Part shown: positions 57,001 through 59,981 of the stretch, piece by piece | Layout: every line of letters starts with the position of its first letter | How positions within the stretch are numbered: position 1 is the stretch's first letter | Source of the DNA: a virus | DNA length: 59,981 bases | Direction: 5' to 3' (one strand) | IMG/VR virus record: IMGVR_UViG_3300032293_001960 | Span: 1 to 59,981 of that record | Notes under the pieces: generated by a model | Databases searched by the model: none | What the model saw: the letters and a program-made list of their open reading frames with translations, nothing else | Told to the model about the DNA's origin: nothing | Made by a program: the position numbers and the translations under genes

Positions 57001-59981
57001 GGGATGGTGCATCAACGACAATTACCGAGACCGTTCTAAATGTACAAAACGGGAAAGCTACTAACTACACTAGCGCAGTCTTTTGTCTTAAAGAGTTCCA
57101 TTCCGATACGGTAGCGTACAAAGTCCAATCCCTCGCATTCGACGATGAAGGCAATCTCCAGGTAGAAGCAACTGTATTCCCTCTTAAAGAAAACGGATAC
57201 AGTTTGATCACAGATGGATGGGATGTTTCCAGTAACTGGATCATTGAAGGGGAGATCGCTGGAGGAGAAACGGATGAACCAGAAGAAGCATATTTCACGG
57301 GTATTAACTTAGTCGGTCCCCTCTCTCTAACCAAGAATGTAGGTGACGATTTTACCGCCCTAATCAGCGGCACTGACGACACTTATACCTATCAATGGGC
57401 CGCAACCAATAAGCCACCAGGAATGAATGTCACACTTTCCGCTCCTACATCCGCAACCACTAGAGTTACGGCTTCAGCAGAAGGTGAATTTGATCTTGAA
57501 GTCTTTGTTACGAACTCGGTGGGTTTTTCTTTAGGTGTAGGCCAAACTATTGAAGTCGCAGGGCCTAAGGTCCTCCTAGATCTCATAGGCACAGTCGAGG
57601 TTAAAGGATCTGCAACAACTGCTACGGATGTACCAACAACATACATAGTGGAGTACACGGGGCAGTCTGCGCCAAAAATTGCAACCGCTCTCATTGCTCA
57701 GGGTTCATATCAGATAGTTACCGCAGGCACAACAAACTTCACTGCTATTGGTGCGGCTAACAACAACGTCGGCACTGTCTTTACTGCTACAGGTCCAGGA
57801 ACCGGTACTGGAACTGCGCATGATCTGAGCGATGCCTTCATCTCGTGGTCTTGGACCTCGACCACACCGGGTGCTGAAGCCAATATCGAAAGATCAGGTG
57901 TTCCACGTACAAACATTACATTCCGTGCGGGCGGCACGTACCTTGTTAAATGCATAATCAGTTCCCCTACAGCATCCGATAGTCCTAAAACAGGCACATT
58001 GTCTGTCACTGTCGGGGCACCTTCCATCAGCGTTGAGGCAACCGACTCCAATGCCGCTGAAACCGGCCCATCAGAAGCCGCAGATGGAGGAGCGTTCACA
58101 CTCACTCGCACAGGTGCTACAACCGATCCTCTAACTGTAATTGTATCGCTGACGGGCACAGCAATTAACGGACTTGACTACACACATTCTCTAGTCTCTA
58201 ATGCGCCTTCTACTGGATATAAGGTTGATTTTGCTGCAGGCTCAGCAGTAAGCATAATCCCTATCACGGTCTTAACTGACACGATCAGCGAAAACCCCGA
58301 GACCGTTACACTAGAAATCCTTGACGAACTCGGCTATTCCTTAGGTTTACCTTTTAGTGCCACTATAACAATACAAGAAAAAGTGGGCTCTAATCAGATA
58401 TACGCCGGCCCTCCTACGGTATCTAATCCTACCCGCCCTACATTCAGATTTTTAACTGCAGATGATCTTCCTAATATCGGCACTCCTGGTACATACACCA
58501 AGGTTACAACAGATGTTAAAGGTCGGGTTACTGCAGGTAGTAATCCTACAACACTAGCGGATTACGGAATTGGAGATACTTACACAAAAGACGAAGTTGA
58601 CTCCCTTGTTCAAGGCTTAAAACCCAAAGAGATTGTCCGAGCTGCGACCACAACAAATATTACATTATCAGGGTTGCAGACTGTTGATGGGGTTTCATTA
58701 GCAGCCGGAGACCGTGTTTTAGTTAAAGACCAGACGAATAAAACACAGAATGGTATTTATATTGCTGCAACAGGTGCGTGGACCCGCTCCACAGATTTTG
58801 ATGTTTTCGAAGAAGTTCCAAATGCTTATGTCTCTGTGCGTTCAGGCACTGTTAATGCTAGCGACAGTTTTGTTTGTACAAGTGGTAGTTCATTATTTGG
58901 GCAAAGCGAAATTGGTACTACAGATATAAACTTCATCACATTCTCCGTAGCCCTTGAAATCGCTGCTGGAGTTGGTCTTACCAAAACCGGAAGTACTCTC
59001 GCGCTCGCAGACACCGCAGTAACACCTGGGACTTATGGCAGTGCTTCACAGGTATCTACATTTACTGTTGACGCACAAGGGAGGCTAACAGCTGCAGGAA
59101 CCGCAGCCCTCGGTATCGGCACAACTGCCAATTTGCCAATTATCACTGGAGCTGGTGGTGTCTTAACAGCTGGTGCATTTGGGACAGGCCCTAATGATTT
59201 TGTGCGTGGTAACGACAGCAGATTAAATGCACTAGGCACAGTCACAAGCGTAGGACTAGCCTTACCCACGATATTTACCGTAACAAATAGTCCAGTCACT
59301 TCCAGCGGAAACCTAACTGCGACACTGAACACACAAGCGCCTAATCAGATATTTGCTGGACCCGCTACTGGAACAGCTTCAGCAACGCCAACGTTCAGAG
59401 TAATGGCTGCTGCGGACCTGCCGGACTCGGGGGCTACGCCTGGTACATACGGGACTGCTTCGCAAGTTGCAACAGTCACTATTGATTCAAAAGGGCGTAT
59501 TACTTCTATTGTCAATACCACTATTGCTATACCAGATTCTGCGGTTTTGGGTCTCGGCACAGCAGCCAAGAAGAATGTACCTGTCACTGGTAATGCAACT
59601 CCTACTGAAGTTCTTCTAGGTTCTGATAGTAGATTAAGCGATCCTAGAACCCCTGCTTACACCAATCAAAACGCAAATCATGTTTTAGCAGGTCCCCTTA
59701 CGGGTGCAGCGACACTTCCAACATTCAGACTATTGGGCGCCGCTGATATTCCATCTCACAACCAGCCATGGTCCACAATAACCAGCACACCGACAAATAT
59801 AGCTGGATACGGTATTACAGACGCTGTAAGCAATACAGACAGCAGACTGAGTGATGCTCGTACACCATTAGCCCACACGCACGGCAACATCAGTAACGGC
59901 GGTGCAATCGGTACGACTGCCAACCTACCAATAATCACCACCACAAGTGGTGTACTAACTACAGGTGCGTTTGGCAATACA
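54024..59981 (+). CDS. Giant tail-tip/fibre protein (gpJ-like) with Calx-beta domain, 3' truncated
   Basis: The frame is open for 1986 codons to the window end. The first 900 residues are a gpJ-like tip protein (GLALSYVSSLLTPKA, GSTIPVIYARREVINGFTYG, RAIFLVGEGFIGAL). Then come Ig-like and PKD-like beta domains (about 1090-1320) and a Calx-beta-like domain (about 1335-1450: GGAFTLTRTGATTDPLTVIV, TAINGLDY). The rest is fibre repeats (SQVSTFTVDAQGRLTAAGTA, SQVATVTIDSKGRITSIVNT) and HTHGNISNGGAIGTTANLPI. It binds the host and opens DNA ejection. Confidence 0.88.
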   Translation, partial: MTLTPYKGPIILLPEDRELISTLGITEEEYRFFVREAMKRSRVEPGKPQALLLIPFVANLVIGLALSYVSSLLTPKASSGKGPNIRQTQKQGQNIVNQTEYAPKVGFDSLQNVVELGSTIPVIYARREVINGFTYGGVRVNTNLIWSQMQSYGGNQLLRAIFLVGEGFIGALDPKQFAFGDNTINGYDFGLANENNSKVTFYQKTNGGRIQSGDRIAGRAANKDPGNAQNQGAPDVFHIRSLNNKWRPDFCYSYKPATQTQFGVYSPIGVGLGYRVNPSMRPTVVVRTEPAGKKKDKVRVKCDNDGAALAQREKYNYKFRSQSGIIRINGVNFMPSQNDDGERTENRFLNVNDTVTYILRRDTDASKRFRGSQAGDDHFETSNDVAQAVAGRQKNWDDSCSIGDLYKLGTAQLICESRSPANEIFASKIEQDPPSGGRDMEVTFRVVQSGTAELTDPSGVGTGTGRSHLLKLAVCSFSLSRATQVLELGFKSTLGIRISGLCNFRDCISQGEINERACEKAEDEEFGSGESLKLSSFTSGTFSGSERRYSFFRIGYRVAGSITYTFLSPCFGFAGITQQNQFNYIRLQMPKFEVWEFLLVPLSGWEIRSGSASGRLLILDSKITSSLTVWANQVGATFNGREIARNRGAFQMACTRDKNLGITRQDSKDYADDWGRLAETFVFDEIQSSARSPEHELAYINIITPNTTTPQYNNLALIGMNIRSSTEFSQLKQLSVYVTSGLGNHHTFPKVLQDLFYSQRYGVASTLSSQQWNDSLLNAASTWTQERRYFWDGALPEPVNIRQWASTTAPYFLLDFIIRNGKFALQPAVYFDQPEPITNLYTSGNILEDTFEFAYSDTEQRIPKRVSVKWRHERPSNTNNSAGIFPLIREINVREVGTPADAPLETVDLTDFCTNQDHAIDVAKYICRTSRLITHSVSFKTVPSQAGLEIGRCFKLGLETVNYSQPNNGVIAGDGTITSIDPIANGDYDVLLWDGASTTITETVLNVQNGKATNYTSAVFCLKEFHSDTVAYKVQSLAFDDEGNLQVEATVFPLKENGYSLITDGWDVSSNWIIEGEIAGGETDEPEEAYFTGINLVGPLSLTKNVGDDFTALISGTDDTYTYQWAATNKPPGMNVTLSAPTSATTRVTASAEGEFDLEVFVTNSVGFSLGVGQTIEVAGPKVLLDLIGTVEVKGSATTATDVPTTYIVEYTGQSAPKIATALIAQGSYQIVTAGTTNFTAIGAANNNVGTVFTATGPGTGTGTAHDLSDAFISWSWTSTTPGAEANIERSGVPRTNITFRAGGTYLVKCIISSPTASDSPKTGTLSVTVGAPSISVEATDSNAAETGPSEAADGGAFTLTRTGATTDPLTVIVSLTGTAINGLDYTHSLVSNAPSTGYKVDFAAGSAVSIIPITVLTDTISENPETVTLEILDELGYSLGLPFSATITIQEKVGSNQIYAGPPTVSNPTRPTFRFLTADDLPNIGTPGTYTKVTTDVKGRVTAGSNPTTLADYGIGDTYTKDEVDSLVQGLKPKEIVRAATTTNITLSGLQTVDGVSLAAGDRVLVKDQTNKTQNGIYIAATGAWTRSTDFDVFEEVPNAYVSVRSGTVNASDSFVCTSGSSLFGQSEIGTTDINFITFSVALEIAAGVGLTKTGSTLALADTAVTPGTYGSASQVSTFTVDAQGRLTAAGTAALGIGTTANLPIITGAGGVLTAGAFGTGPNDFVRGNDSRLNALGTVTSVGLALPTIFTVTNSPVTSSGNLTATLNTQAPNQIFAGPATGTASATPTFRVMAAADLPDSGATPGTYGTASQVATVTIDSKGRITSIVNTTIAIPDSAVLGLGTAAKKNVPVTGNATPTEVLLGSDSRLSDPRTPAYTNQNANHVLAGPLTGAATLPTFRLLGAADIPSHNQPWSTITSTPTNIAGYGITDAVSNTDSRLSDARTPLAHTHGNISNGGAIGTTANLPIITTTSGVLTTGAFGNT

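Noticed and set aside
1-59981. CRISPR array
   Set aside because: No regularly spaced repeats with unique spacers were seen. The repeats found are gene-internal or dispersed.

Overview
This window is almost all of a temperate cyanophage with siphovirus-type morphology, or the corresponding prophage. The host is probably a Synechococcus/Cyanobium-type picocyanobacterium. Phage origin is shown by a complete head-tail module (TerS, TerL, portal, MuF-like protein, prohead protease, decoration protein, major capsid protein, connectors, tail tube, chaperones, a 2002-residue tape measure, tail tip). A cyanobacterial host is suggested by an AbrB protein of the cyanobacterial type, a group-2-like sigma-70 factor, three IS200/IS605-type elements and a possible NblA-like peptide. 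A tyrosine integrase with an excisionase-like partner makes it temperate. Most genes lack a Shine-Dalgarno sequence and many overlap as ATGA.

Layout. 1-0.9 kb: 3' end of a BspA-like repeat adhesin or tail fibre and a small partner. 0.85-1.45 kb (-): L,D-transpeptidase. 1.5-3.2 kb: orphan IS end, tRNA-like attP candidate, integrase and excisionase, flanked by repeated arm-type sites. 3.2-9.8 kb (-): dCTP deaminase, a chain of overlapping minigenes, a TnpB element, an AbrB-like regulator and family-A DNA polymerase. 9.9-12.6 kb (-): primase-helicase with a repeat-rich 3' end. 12.7-19.2 kb (+): replication and regulation genes (probable ssDNA-binding protein, PD-(D/E)XK nuclease, antirepressor, sigma factor). 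19.3-22.4 kb: DNA methyltransferase whose 3' end is broken by a TnpA/TnpB element. 22.5-31.7 kb (+): accessory genes, including a holin-like ORF apparently joined to the lysozyme by a -1 frameshift, a DUF932 gene, and a split formylglycine-generating-enzyme (FGE)-like gene with five RGGSW cassettes. 31.7-47.5 kb: terminase to tail chaperones, interrupted by a KilA-N gene and a second TnpA/TnpB element. 47.5 kb to the end: tape measure, minor tail protein and a giant tail-tip protein that runs off the window.

Points of most interest: (i) two canonical -1 slippery heptamers, the familiar tail-chaperone one and a less expected one fusing a membrane peptide to the endolysin; (ii) FGE/C-type-lectin-like RGGSW cassettes whose differences sit largely in NNC codons, resembling diversity-generating-retroelement targets although no reverse transcriptase or template is in the window; (iii) an 11-base motif CCCCGAGNNCG found about 32 times by eye, strongly strand-biased; (iv) small genes patched from fragments of the terminase, tape measure and other genes, partly read in a different frame; (v) nested inverted repeats in the primase gene that could be a replication origin. 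The window opens and closes inside tail-fibre-type reading frames, so it may be a contig broken in repetitive fibre sequence.
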